Shown here: piece by piece, positions 1 to 6,700 of the stretch
Position numbering within the stretch: position 1 is the first letter of the stretch
Layout: every line of letters starts with the position of its first letter
Origin: an uncultured Clostridia bacterium
Lineage (GTDB): Bacteria > Bacillota > Clostridia > UBA1381 > UMGS1253
Direction of reading: 5' to 3'
NCBI GenBank assembly: GCA_937892135.1
Contig: CALAUK010000130.1
Location: forward strand, 1-17,891
Length of the DNA stretch: 17,891 bases
The notes under the pieces: model-generated
The model's input: only the letters and a program-made list of their open reading frames with translations
Told to the model about the DNA's origin: nothing
Databases searched by the model: none
Translations under genes and position numbers: made by a program

Positions 1-1084
1 AGATACGTGAGATACGCTCACGCTTACCGCTACGCGCGTTATATACATAAGAACCTGCCTCCAAAACACCAGAGTAAACGCGAATGAAGCACAAACGACC
101 TACGAATGGGTCTGTTGCAATCTTAAATGCCAATGCAGCAAAAGGTGCATCGTCAGCAGAAGGTCTTTCATCCTCTTCATTTGTATCAGGATTTACACCC
201 TTGATGTTTTCAACATCTGTAGGAGCAGGCATATACTCGATGATAGCATCCAAAAGCATCTGCACACCCTTATTTCTGTACGATGTACCGCAAAGCATGG
301 GCACGATTTCGTTATTGATAGTAGCCTTTCTAAGAGCAGCCTTAAGCTCATCAATTGTAAGCTCTTCGCCCTCAAGGTACTTCATCATAAGCTCTTCATC
401 AGTCTCGGCAATAGCCTCAACCATCTTATTTCTGTACTCTTCAGCCTTAGCAAGCATATCAGCAGGGATTTCCTCCTCGCCGAATTCCTTACCCATATCG
501 TCGTAGTATATTTCAGCCTTCATTGTCATAAGGTCAATGATGCCCTTGAATGTATCCTCCGCACCGATAGGAAGCTGAATCGGAATACCGTTAGCATGAA
601 GTCTTTCTTTAACCATAAGCTCAACGTTATAGAAGTCTGCACCCATGATATCCATCTTGTTAACGTATATCATTCTGGGAACGTTATAATCGTTAGCCTG
701 ACGCCATACAGTCTCAGACTGAGGCTCAACACCGCCCTTTGCGCACATAACAGTAACAGAACCGTCAAGAACACGCAATGAACGCTGAACTTCTACTGTA
801 AAGTCAACGTGTCCGGGAGTATCGATAATGTTAATTCTTGTTTTAGGGAACTGCTCATTAGAACCTTCCCAGAAACAAGTTGTAGCAGCAGAAGTAATTG
901 TAATACCTCTTTCCTGCTCCTGAGCCATCCAGTCCATTGTACCTGCACCTTCGTGTGTTTCACCCATCTTGTGAATACGTCCGGTGTAGAACAAAATTCT
1001 TTCTGTAGTAGTAGTTTTACCGGCATCAATGTGAGCCATGATACCAATATTTCTAGTATTTTCTAGTGATATTTCTCTACCCAT
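1..1084 (-). CDS. fusA: Elongation factor G, N-terminal part (cut by window edge)
   Basis: Encodes the first 361 residues of EF-G, the cytoplasmic GTPase that drives ribosomal translocation and, with RRF, ribosome recycling. The protein starts MGREISLENTRNIG. The P-loop AHIDAGKTT is at residues 17-25, the switch II motif DTPGH at 88-92 and the guanine-specificity motif NKMD at 142-145. The usual GSA-type G5 loop reads CGTS at 265-268. The G domain ends near residue 285 and the start of the beta-barrel domain II follows. The remaining roughly 330 residues lie beyond base 1. The start is the ATG at 1082-1084, preceded by AAAGGAGG at a rather long spacing of 11 bases; an ATG closer to the SD, at 1090-1092, is in another frame and soon hits a stop. 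It follows rpsG by 71 bases, as expected in a str operon. The frame is open throughout. Confidence 0.97.
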   Translation of the reverse strand, partial: MGREISLENTRNIGIMAHIDAGKTTTTERILFYTGRIHKMGETHEGAGTMDWMAQEQERGITITSAATTCFWEGSNEQFPKTRINIIDTPGHVDFTVEVQRSLRVLDGSVTVMCAKGGVEPQSETVWRQANDYNVPRMIYVNKMDIMGADFYNVELMVKERLHANGIPIQLPIGAEDTFKGIIDLMTMKAEIYYDDMGKEFGEEEIPADMLAKAEEYRNKMVEAIAETDEELMMKYLEGEELTIDELKAALRKATINNEIVPMLCGTSYRNKGVQMLLDAIIEYMPAPTDVENIKGVNPDTNEEDERPSADDAPFAALAFKIATDPFVGRLCFIRVYSGVLEAGSYVYNARSGKRERISRI

Positions 1085-1155
1085 AAACTCATTTTCCTCC
1101 TTTCAAGTATAATGAATATAGTGTTTTAGTTATAATCATTTTTTATGCACAGATA

Positions 1156-1626
1156 CTACCATCTGAAATGAGCAAAAGCCTTATTAGCTTCAGCCATCTT
1201 ATGAGTATCTTCGCGTTTTTTAACAGCACCGCCGATGCCGTTAACTGCATCCAAAATTTCGTTAGCAAGTCTTTCTTTCATTGTTCTCTCGCCACGAGCT
1301 CTTGAATAAGCTGTAAGCCATCTTAGACCAAGTGTCTGACGTCTGTCAGGACGAACCTCGATCGGAACCTGATAGTTAGCACCGCCGACACGTCTTGCTT
1401 TAACTTCCAAAACGGGCATGATATTGTCCATAGCCTCTGTGAAAACGTCAACAGGGTTCTTTCCTGTTTTCTCACCTATAATTTCGAAAGCGTCATAAAC
1501 GATCTGCTGAGCAACACCCTTTTTACCATCTAGCATAATGTTGTTGATAAGCTTTGTTACAACAACGCTATTGTACATAGGATCGGGTAAAACCTCTCTT
1601 TTTGCTATAAAACCTCTTCTTGGCAC
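1156..1626 (-). CDS. rpsG: 30S ribosomal protein S7
   Basis: Ribosomal protein S7, a primary assembly protein that binds the 3' major domain of 16S rRNA and contacts E-site tRNA. The product is 156 residues, the same as Bacillus S7. The conserved core VEVKARRVGGANYQVPIEV and the C-terminal end EANKAFAHFRW are intact. The longest open frame begins 18 bases earlier at an ATG that overlaps the Shine-Dalgarno sequence. The correct start is almost certainly the GTG at 1624-1626: it gives PRRG right after the initiator, as in the family, and has AAGGAGG eight bases upstream. The gene sits between rpsL and fusA in the str operon, separated from rpsL by an unusually long structured spacer. In enterobacteria S7 represses its own operon by binding the rpsL-rpsG spacer; whether that applies here is not known. 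Confidence 0.97.
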   Translation of the reverse strand: MPRRGFIAKREVLPDPMYNSVVVTKLINNIMLDGKKGVAQQIVYDAFEIIGEKTGKNPVDVFTEAMDNIMPVLEVKARRVGGANYQVPIEVRPDRRQTLGLRWLTAYSRARGERTMKERLANEILDAVNGIGGAVKKREDTHKMAEANKAFAHFRW

Positions 1627-1800
1627 TCTTCTTCCCTCCTTCATGATTAATCATAATCACAGGTACTCAGCGGCACAAAACCGCCGTCAGCGCGCATCTA
1701 TTTATATACACAGCCTTGCTAAAAAGCACAGGTATGATTTATTAGCGCACTAATATTTGTGATTTTTGGCAAAGCCACATAATACAATTTTGCATTATTA
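1627..1800 (-). promoter_or_regulatory. Structured rpsL-rpsG intercistronic spacer
   Basis: A 174-base spacer within the str operon with several potential RNA hairpins. Reading down the transcript from the rpsL stop: a 9-bp stem (1779-1787 with 1790-1798, one G-U pair), a TGGC/GCCA hairpin (1767-1777), a 6-bp stem with a four-base loop (1740-1755), short TGCT/AGCA (1717-1728) and GCGG/CCGC (1670-1684) hairpins, and the palindrome at 1643-1654. The octamer CACAGGTA occurs twice in direct orientation (1658-1665 and 1727-1734). I see no convincing sigma-A promoter. A role as an S7 autoregulatory site is inferred by analogy with enterobacteria only. Confidence 0.4.
1635..1641 (-). promoter_or_regulatory. 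Ribosome binding site that fixes the GTG start of rpsG
   Basis: AAGGAGG on the minus strand, eight bases ahead of the GTG at 1626. The alternative upstream ATG overlaps this motif and cannot use it. A perfect 12-base palindrome, ATGATTAATCAT (1643-1654), lies just upstream and could form a small hairpin next to the site. Confidence 0.85.
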
Positions 1801-2217
1801 TCACTTCGCTTTTGGTTTCTTTGCACCGTAACGGCTTCTTGACTGATTACGGTTAGCTACACCCTGAGCATCAAGAGTACCACGGATAATATGGTATCTT
1901 GTACCGGGCAAGTCACGAACTCTTCCGCCTTCGATAAGAACAACGCTGTGCTCCTGAAGGTTATGGCCGATACCCGGAATGTAAGCTGTAACTTCAATAC
2001 CGTTTGTAAGACGAACTCTGGCAATCTTTCTAAGAGCAGAGTTAGGCTTTTTAGGGGTCATTGTTCTAACAGATGTACAAACACCACGCTTCTGGGGTGC
2101 GCTCTGATCTGTTGTCTTCTTCTTTAAAGAATTAAGACCCTTCAAAAGTGCAGGAGTTTTTGATTTAAAAACCTTATCCTGTCTTCCTTTTCTTACCAAC
2201 TGATTAAATGTAGGCAT
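1801..2217 (-). CDS. rpsL: 30S ribosomal protein S12
   Basis: Ribosomal protein S12, the decoding-centre protein that monitors codon-anticodon pairing. The product is 138 residues, as in Bacillus, with the Gram-positive insertion after residue 25. The loop TPKKPNSALRK (54-64) keeps the lysine equivalent to K42/K43, here K56. The second decoding loop reads LIEGGRVRDLPGT (94-106). The lysine equivalent to E. coli K87 / M. tuberculosis K88 is arginine (R101), and the arginine equivalent to E. coli R82 is glutamate (E96). D102, the residue methylthiolated by RimO in other bacteria, is present. The ATG at 2215-2217 is preceded by AAAGGAGG with about nine bases spacing. The gene is second in the ybxF-rpsL-rpsG-fusA operon. 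Confidence 0.98.
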   Translation of the reverse strand: MPTFNQLVRKGRQDKVFKSKTPALLKGLNSLKKKTTDQSAPQKRGVCTSVRTMTPKKPNSALRKIARVRLTNGIEVTAYIPGIGHNLQEHSVVLIEGGRVRDLPGTRYHIIRGTLDAQGVANRNQSRSRYGAKKPKAK

Positions 2218-2281
2218 TTGACAGATTCCTCCTTTCTTCAGTTATTAAATTTTATATATAAAAGCAAAAGCTTTCATACCA

Positions 2282-2524
2282 CTATTTTAAAATGACCACT
2301 ATCGCCGCTCCGACATCAATTCCTGATGCTCTGCCAAGCTTTTCCATAGACGGAACTATTTCAAAGCTTACGCCATTTTCTTTGCACAATGCCAGAAACG
2401 GCTCAGTAATGTATGGGTCTGCATCCTCCGCAACATAGGCCTTTGATGCGTTTCCCTCTTCTACTGCTTTTTTTGATTGTTTGACACCTACACGTATGAC
2501 GGCATCCTTTATATCACTAAGCAT
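2282..2524 (-). CDS. ybxF: L7Ae-like RNA-binding protein YbxF
   Basis: Small 80-residue member of the L7Ae/L30e/YbxF family, which binds kink-turn RNA motifs; in Bacillus it associates with the ribosome, with no essential role known. Family signatures seen are GVKQSKKAVEEG (13-24), AEDADP (32-37) and LGRASGIDVGAA (63-74). The frame could start 18 codons earlier at 2578, but that ATG lacks a ribosome binding site. The ATG at 2522-2524 has GGAGG five bases upstream and gives the family's normal length. It heads the str operon here, whereas in most Bacillota rpoB-rpoC lie directly upstream. Those genes are absent from this position: an ECF transporter gene and two promoters are found instead. 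Confidence 0.92.
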   Translation of the reverse strand: MLSDIKDAVIRVGVKQSKKAVEEGNASKAYVAEDADPYITEPFLALCKENGVSFEIVPSMEKLGRASGIDVGAAIVVILK

Positions 2525-2593
2525 TTTATCCTCCAAAAAATACCTGATAAACTTTAAGAGATTCTTAGAATTTACCATCGCATAATTCTATCG

Positions 2594-2622
2594 ATACTAT
2601 CCTAGTTTATCAGCTTTGTCAA
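2594..2622 (-). promoter_or_regulatory. Sigma-A promoter P1 of the str operon
   Basis: Minus strand: perfect -35 TTGACA (2617-2622), a 17-base spacer and -10 TAGTAT (2594-2599). Transcription would begin near 2587, giving a leader of about 63 bases to ybxF. It overlaps a second promoter displaced by 10 bases. Confidence 0.75.
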
Positions 2623-2632
2623 CACTTGTCAA
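2604..2632 (-). promoter_or_regulatory. Sigma-A promoter P2 of the str operon, overlapping P1
   Basis: Minus strand: a second perfect TTGACA (2627-2632), 17-base spacer and -10 TAAACT (2604-2609), exactly one helical turn upstream of P1. The two cannot be occupied at once. The -10 here is weaker than that of P1, so this may be a secondary start. Confidence 0.45.
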
Positions 2633-2664
2633 GTATTTTTGCTATTTTTTCGCTAAAATATTTT

Positions 2665-2705
2665 ATGCCCTGTGTTTTTTTATGCATATCGCTCACACAG
2701 GGCAT
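2665..2705 (-). terminator. Hairpin after the hprK operon, probable terminator
   Basis: A perfect 11-bp inverted repeat, ATGCCCTGTGT (2665-2675) with ACACAGGGCAT (2695-2705), separated by a 19-base A/T-rich loop. It lies 29 bases after the ECF S-component stop and before the ybxF promoters, the expected place for a terminator. The downstream tract on the minus strand is mixed A/T (ATAAAATATTTT) rather than a clean U-run, so efficiency is uncertain. The plus strand has a TTTT after the stem, but no plus-strand gene precedes it. Confidence 0.5.
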
Positions 2706-2733
2706 TTTACATCATATTTTTTTAATTATTCTG

Positions 2734-3222
2734 CTAAAACAATTTGTGTTTTCTTATAATGGCATAAGCCAAAAGAGTCAACAAAATACATACGGCGCCC
2801 TGAATAACATTAAACAAAACTGCCGCACTTGCTGCCATTCCGAGGCCCAGCACCAACGCTTCATATATAAAGTATCCAAAAACCATAACAGCCTCGCCGA
2901 TAGCAGAGCCCAAAGCCACACCGGTCATTTTCTTTTTAGTGTACTTTGCAGTATAGCCCACAATAAGCGCCACAAGAAACTTTATTATAAATGTTCCGGG
3001 CACATATGCCGCATATCCTGCCATTATGTCAGCAAGAGCGCTTCCCAGTCCTCCTGAAAGTGCGCCCCACAAAGGTCCGAGACAAACTGCCCCAAGCATT
3101 ACAGCTAAATCTCCTAAGTTTATGTAGCCTATCACAACTGGCACTTTAACGAATGCGGTAAGCACAAAACACACCGCCGCAAAAAGAGCTCCCATTACCA
3201 GTTTAAAAGATTTTGTTTTCAT
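2734..3222 (-). CDS. ECF transporter S component, substrate unknown
   Basis: A 162-residue very hydrophobic protein with about six predicted membrane segments (roughly 8-25, 30-50, 52-72, 76-92, 101-122 and 128-154). The stretch with GYINLGD (32-38), GP-LWGALSGGLGSALAD (49-65) and YVPGTFIIK (73-81) resembles the ECF-type S-component family related to the riboflavin and HMP groups (Pfam ECF-ribofla_trS type). Such proteins capture a vitamin or precursor in the membrane and work with a shared EcfA1/A2/T energising module. No such module is nearby, so a genome-wide shared one is inferred. The substrate cannot be read from the sequence. The ATG at 3220-3222 has GAGGTGAT just upstream and lies four bases after the preceding gene. 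It is the last gene of the hprK operon, followed by a hairpin. Confidence 0.8.
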   Translation of the reverse strand: MKTKSFKLVMGALFAAVCFVLTAFVKVPVVIGYINLGDLAVMLGAVCLGPLWGALSGGLGSALADIMAGYAAYVPGTFIIKFLVALIVGYTAKYTKKKMTGVALGSAIGEAVMVFGYFIYEALVLGLGMAASAAVLFNVIQGAVCILLTLLAYAIIRKHKLF

Positions 3223-3226
3223 TTTA

Positions 3227-3913
3227 TCACCTCAAAACTTCATATTCACCGCGGCTTATTATATACTCTGTCATAACATCTGCCGTTTCTCCTCTTTTAA
3301 CTTCCTTTTCCTCGTCAGAAATAGGAACAAATTCTACAAGATAAACTCCCTCAGCATCAAAGCCTAAAAGAGGATTTCCCTTCATATGTATTCCATATAC
3401 CTTTCCATCAGAAAAACGCTTTAAATCTTCTTCGGCATATCCGTATTTTTCGGCAAGATAAGAAAGGTCACAAAACTCGTCTTTGGCATCTTCCTTTGCA
3501 TATACGCTTTCATATCCGTCACTGAAGAGAACAACTAAAGTTTCGCCCGATGTAATCTCAATTTTAAACTGCTCCCAGTTTGTCTTTATCGTTTCATCGC
3601 TATAATAAAGCTCATTTGAAACAAATATGCTTCGGCAGTCTGTATCGTATTTTCCGTTTCCCGTCGTATCAGGCACTACTTTGTTAAGCTTCTCTCTTAG
3701 AGGAGCCATCTCATCTTTTGTCTGATCAACAGTGTCTCCTACATATAATATAGAAAAATCATAGTGCACCTGAGTAAGCTTTTCAACTGCAAATCCCAGA
3801 ACAATCGCAAACACAAATACTCCCGCAATTATCTGCCACTTATACTGATACCATATATTAAACCACCATGCCTTTGTAAAGGGCTTTATATAATACACTC
3901 TTTCTTTTCTCAT
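3227..3913 (-). CDS. Unrecognised single-pass membrane protein
   Basis: I do not recognise this 228-residue protein. It has a basic, aromatic N-terminus (MRKERVYYIK, then WW and WYQYKW), one membrane segment at about residues 26-43, and a soluble C-terminal domain of about 185 residues, rich in acidic residues, probably outside the cell. The domain begins HYDFSILYVGD (50-60), and a later segment, DGKVYGIHMKGNPLL (169-183), recalls the DGKxYGIP strand of extracellular solute-binding proteins; that resemblance is weak. The ATG at 3911-3913 is preferred because GGGGTGAT stands just upstream. A GTG at 3920-3922, overlapping the rapZ stop, would add three residues. It lies between rapZ and the ECF S component with gaps of a few bases, so it is surely co-transcribed with them. 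Confidence 0.75.
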   Translation of the reverse strand: MRKERVYYIKPFTKAWWFNIWYQYKWQIIAGVFVFAIVLGFAVEKLTQVHYDFSILYVGDTVDQTKDEMAPLREKLNKVVPDTTGNGKYDTDCRSIFVSNELYYSDETIKTNWEQFKIEITSGETLVVLFSDGYESVYAKEDAKDEFCDLSYLAEKYGYAEEDLKRFSDGKVYGIHMKGNPLLGFDAEGVYLVEFVPISDEEKEVKRGETADVMTEYIISRGEYEVLR

Positions 3914-3918
3914 TTTTA

Positions 3919-4788
3919 TCACCCCTGGCTTCTGTCTTTAAAAACATCTCTGTGATTTATGACTACATTATAGCCCTCATTTTTAAGATATTCATAAAGC
4001 TCAAGCGCAATCGTAACACTTCTGTGCTGACCGCCTGTGCAGCCTATTCCTATAACAAGCTGGTTTTTTCCCTCTTCCATATAATACGGAATAAGATAGC
4101 TTACCATATCCTTAAGCTTTTCTGAAAAAACCTTTGCCTGCGGAAAGCTCATAACATAATCCTGCACTGAGCTTTCAAGGCCTGTACGCTCTTTAAGTTC
4201 GGGCAAGTAAAACGGATTTGGAAGAAATCTTACATCAAAAACCAAATCACTGTCAAGTATAATACCATACTTGTAGCCAAAAGACGTTATATTTATAACC
4301 ATTCCCTTGTATGAATCGTCAACAAACATTTCGCGAACAACATCTTTAAGCTGAGAAGCCTTAAGTAAAGATGTGTCTATAACGTGATTTGCTCTCTCTT
4401 TCACGCTGGCCAATGTTTCTCTTTCCTTTTGTATGCCCTCTAAAATACTTCCCCCGTCCTTAACAAGAGGATGCATTCTTCTTGTTTCCTTATATCTGCT
4501 CACAAGGGTGTTATCATCGGCATCCAAAAACAATATTTCATATTCATAATTTAAGCTGCTTAAGTAATTTATCTGACCTATAAGCTCAGAGAACATATCT
4601 CCTCCTCTTATATCTATTACCATCGCAACCTTATTTATCTTTCCTGATGACCCCTGACAGATTTCTGCAAACTTCGGCAATAGCACCGGAGGCATATTAT
4701 CTATACAATAGTAGCCCAAATCTTCCATGCAACGTATAACCTGTGTCTTACCTGCTCCCGAAAGACCTGTTATAATAATAAATCGCAC
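3919..4788 (-). CDS. rapZ: RapZ/YvcJ family nucleotide-binding adapter protein
   Basis: A 289-residue P-loop protein of the RapZ (YvcJ) family. E. coli RapZ senses glucosamine-6-phosphate and guides RNase E to the GlmZ RNA; the Gram-positive homologue binds and hydrolyses nucleotides, its target less clear. Walker A is GLSGAGKT (8-15), a Walker B-like MVIDIRGG is at 56-63, and the C-terminal signature GCTGGQHRS is at 249-257. The C-terminus ends HRDVFKDRSQG, less basic than the RNA-binding tail of the E. coli protein, so RNA binding should not be assumed. The start is the GTG at 4786-4788, with AGGAGG eight bases upstream. It follows murB by 21 bases. The frequent neighbours yvcK and whiA are not next to it. 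Confidence 0.93.
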   Translation of the reverse strand: MRFIIITGLSGAGKTQVIRCMEDLGYYCIDNMPPVLLPKFAEICQGSSGKINKVAMVIDIRGGDMFSELIGQINYLSSLNYEYEILFLDADDNTLVSRYKETRRMHPLVKDGGSILEGIQKERETLASVKERANHVIDTSLLKASQLKDVVREMFVDDSYKGMVINITSFGYKYGIILDSDLVFDVRFLPNPFYLPELKERTGLESSVQDYVMSFPQAKVFSEKLKDMVSYLIPYYMEEGKNQLVIGIGCTGGQHRSVTIALELYEYLKNEGYNVVINHRDVFKDRSQG

Positions 4789-4809
4789 CCCGTATTCCTC
4801 CTATGTTCA

Positions 4810-5724
4810 TTAATTAAACCCAAGCATTTTCATTTCACATTCAAGATAAACGCCAAACTGCCTTAATACTTCTTCTTTAATTTTTTCTGTAAGACGCAAA
4901 ACATCATTAGCAGTTGCATTGTTTTTATTTATTATAAATCCGGAATGTTTTTCGGAAACTTCCGCTCCGCCGACAGATACGCCTTTAAGCCCTGCCTGCT
5001 CAATTAAAGCCGCCGCAAAGTACCCTTCAGGCCTTTTAAAAGAAGATCCGCACGATGGAAACTCCAATGGCTGCTTTTCCTTTCTTCTCGCCGTAAGCTC
5101 TGCCATCTTTTCTAAAATTTCTTTTTTATCCTTTTCGCAAAGCACAATTTCACTTTCCAGAATAATTCCGCCCTTTTTTGAAAAGTAGCTTTCACGATAA
5201 CCAAACTCATGCTCTTCTTTATTTAAAACTTTAATAATTCCGTCTTCATCAAGGAATTTTGTTTTAACAACAATATCTTTCATTTCGCCGCCGTAGGCTC
5301 CCGCATTCATATACACAGCTCCGCCAAAGCTTCCCGGAATACCGCTTTCGCACTCAAGCCCCGAAAGAGACCTCTCCGCCGCTTTTTTTGCGACTGTGCT
5401 AAGTAACGAACCTGCGCCGACATAAGCTTTTTCTCCATCAAAATTGACATAAGCCATTTTCTTTGAGATTTTTATTATAATTCCATAAAAACCCTCATCG
5501 CTCACAAGCAGATTCGAGCCATTCCCAATCACATAATAAGGTGTTCCCGTTCTCTTTGCCAGATTAACTGTAAACAAAACTTCTTCTGCGCTTTTTGGAT
5601 CAGCTAAAATTTTTGCGGGACCTCCTATGCGAAACGAGGTATGATTTTTCATAGGTTCATCGCACAAAAAGTATATATCTTCTTTTTTGAGTGCGCTTTT
5701 TACTTCATCTGAGCTAATGTTCAT
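4810..5724 (-). CDS. murB: UDP-N-acetylenolpyruvoylglucosamine reductase
   Basis: A 304-residue FAD- and NADPH-dependent cytoplasmic enzyme that reduces UDP-GlcNAc-enolpyruvate to UDP-MurNAc, the second committed step of peptidoglycan precursor synthesis. Seen are the FAD-binding SFRIGGPAK (30-38), VIGNGSNLLV (65-74) and GIPGSFGGAVYMNAGAYGGE (128-147). The substrate-contacting YRES (176-179), the catalytic serine loop CGSSFKRP (225-232, S227 by comparison) and the C-terminal LECEMKMLG (294-302) carrying the acid glutamate are also present. It is of the shorter type II form usual in Gram-positives. The start has GGAGG five bases upstream. It lies 24 bases after the ROK kinase and 21 before rapZ; the murB-rapZ pairing is common in Bacillota. 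Confidence 0.96.
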   Translation of the reverse strand: MNISSDEVKSALKKEDIYFLCDEPMKNHTSFRIGGPAKILADPKSAEEVLFTVNLAKRTGTPYYVIGNGSNLLVSDEGFYGIIIKISKKMAYVNFDGEKAYVGAGSLLSTVAKKAAERSLSGLECESGIPGSFGGAVYMNAGAYGGEMKDIVVKTKFLDEDGIIKVLNKEEHEFGYRESYFSKKGGIILESEIVLCEKDKKEILEKMAELTARRKEKQPLEFPSCGSSFKRPEGYFAAALIEQAGLKGVSVGGAEVSEKHSGFIINKNNATANDVLRLTEKIKEEVLRQFGVYLECEMKMLGFN

Positions 5725-5748
5725 ACCGTCCTCCAGTTTAAAGAGTTT

Positions 5749-6699
5749 TTATTTTTTTCCGAGCATAGCAGCGCCGATAATTCCTGCATCGTTTCCAAGC
5801 TTTGAAACCCTTATCTTTGTCTGCGCTACGGACTTACAGAATACATTCTTTTTAACTATCTCAGAAACGGGATTAATAAGATAATCCCCCTCTTTTGAAA
5901 TAGCTCCGCCTATCACAACAACCTCAGGCTGAAAAATGTTTATTAAAGACACTATTCCTTCTCCGACATGTCTTATATAATTTTCTACAACCTCTTTTGC
6001 CGTCTCGTCGCCTGCTCTCATGGCATCAAAAGAAGTCTTTCCGTTCACACGGCTGAGGTCGCCCTCCACCATTTTTGCCATAAGCGAGTCAGGATTTTTT
6101 TCGATGGCTCTTTTTGTCTCACGGATAAGAGCAGTTACAGATGCATGAGCCTCAAAGCAGCCCTCGCGCCCGCAGGTGCATTTTTCTCCGCCCGATGCCA
6201 TAACCTGAAAATGACCAAGCTCACCTGCTATACCGTTAAAGCCCTCGTAAATTCTTTTGTTTATAATAATGCCACCGCCGACTCCTGTTCCAAGCGTCAC
6301 AGCAAGCATAAACTTAACATCTTTATCTTCAAGCATATAAAATTCGCCAAGAGCCGCAGCATTTGCATCGTTTCCTATGTAAACGGGAAGATTTATGTGC
6401 TTTTTCATCTCCTCCACCATAGGAACATTATCAAAATTAAGATTTCCCGCAAACACCAAAATTCCGTTTTCCGAATCGCACGCTCCCGGAGAACCGATTC
6501 CGATATGCTTTATATCTTTATTTATATCATATCCCGCATCAGACACAACCTTTTTTGCAAGATACGCCATATCCTTGATTATTTCGCTGTAGTGCCTCGT
6601 TGCGCCTGTCGGCACCTTATCTTTTCTTATGATATTAAGGTCATCGCTAACTAAGCCTGCCTTAATCTCTGTTCCTCCCAAATCTATTCCTACGTACAT
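5749..6699 (-). CDS. ROK-family sugar kinase (glucokinase-like)
   Basis: A 316-residue ROK-family kinase, probably phosphorylating glucose or an amino sugar with ATP. It has the N-terminal phosphate loop DLGGT (6-10), the catalytic GNDANAAALGE (109-119, D111), TLGTGVGGG (135-143), the ROK signature AGELGH (158-163, E160 and H163) and the zinc ligands H163, C174, C176 and C181 in CTCGREGC. These features separate ROK kinases from ROK repressors, and no N-terminal helix-turn-helix is present. The frame extends to a TTG at 6714, but the ATG at 6697-6699, one base after the PHP-gene stop and preceded by GGGG, gives a normal N-terminus. Exact sugar specificity cannot be told; with murB and rapZ nearby, GlcNAc is as reasonable as glucose. 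Confidence 0.88.
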   Translation of the reverse strand: MYVGIDLGGTEIKAGLVSDDLNIIRKDKVPTGATRHYSEIIKDMAYLAKKVVSDAGYDINKDIKHIGIGSPGACDSENGILVFAGNLNFDNVPMVEEMKKHINLPVYIGNDANAAALGEFYMLEDKDVKFMLAVTLGTGVGGGIIINKRIYEGFNGIAGELGHFQVMASGGEKCTCGREGCFEAHASVTALIRETKRAIEKNPDSLMAKMVEGDLSRVNGKTSFDAMRAGDETAKEVVENYIRHVGEGIVSLINIFQPEVVVIGGAISKEGDYLINPVSEIVKKNVFCKSVAQTKIRVSKLGNDAGIIGAAMLGKK

Positions 6700-6700
6700 A

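Noticed and set aside
84..506. 140-codon open frame on the plus strand
   Set aside because: Antisense to fusA, which is open and conserved across the same bases; the product is a serine-rich artefact.
2626..3057. 143-codon open frame on the plus strand
   Set aside because: Spans the promoter and hairpin region and the complement of the ECF S-component gene; no initiation signal or recognisable product.
5968..6654. 228-codon open frame on the plus strand
   Set aside because: It lies wholly opposite the ROK kinase gene, has no ribosome binding site and a composition rich in Cys, His and Arg typical of antisense translation.
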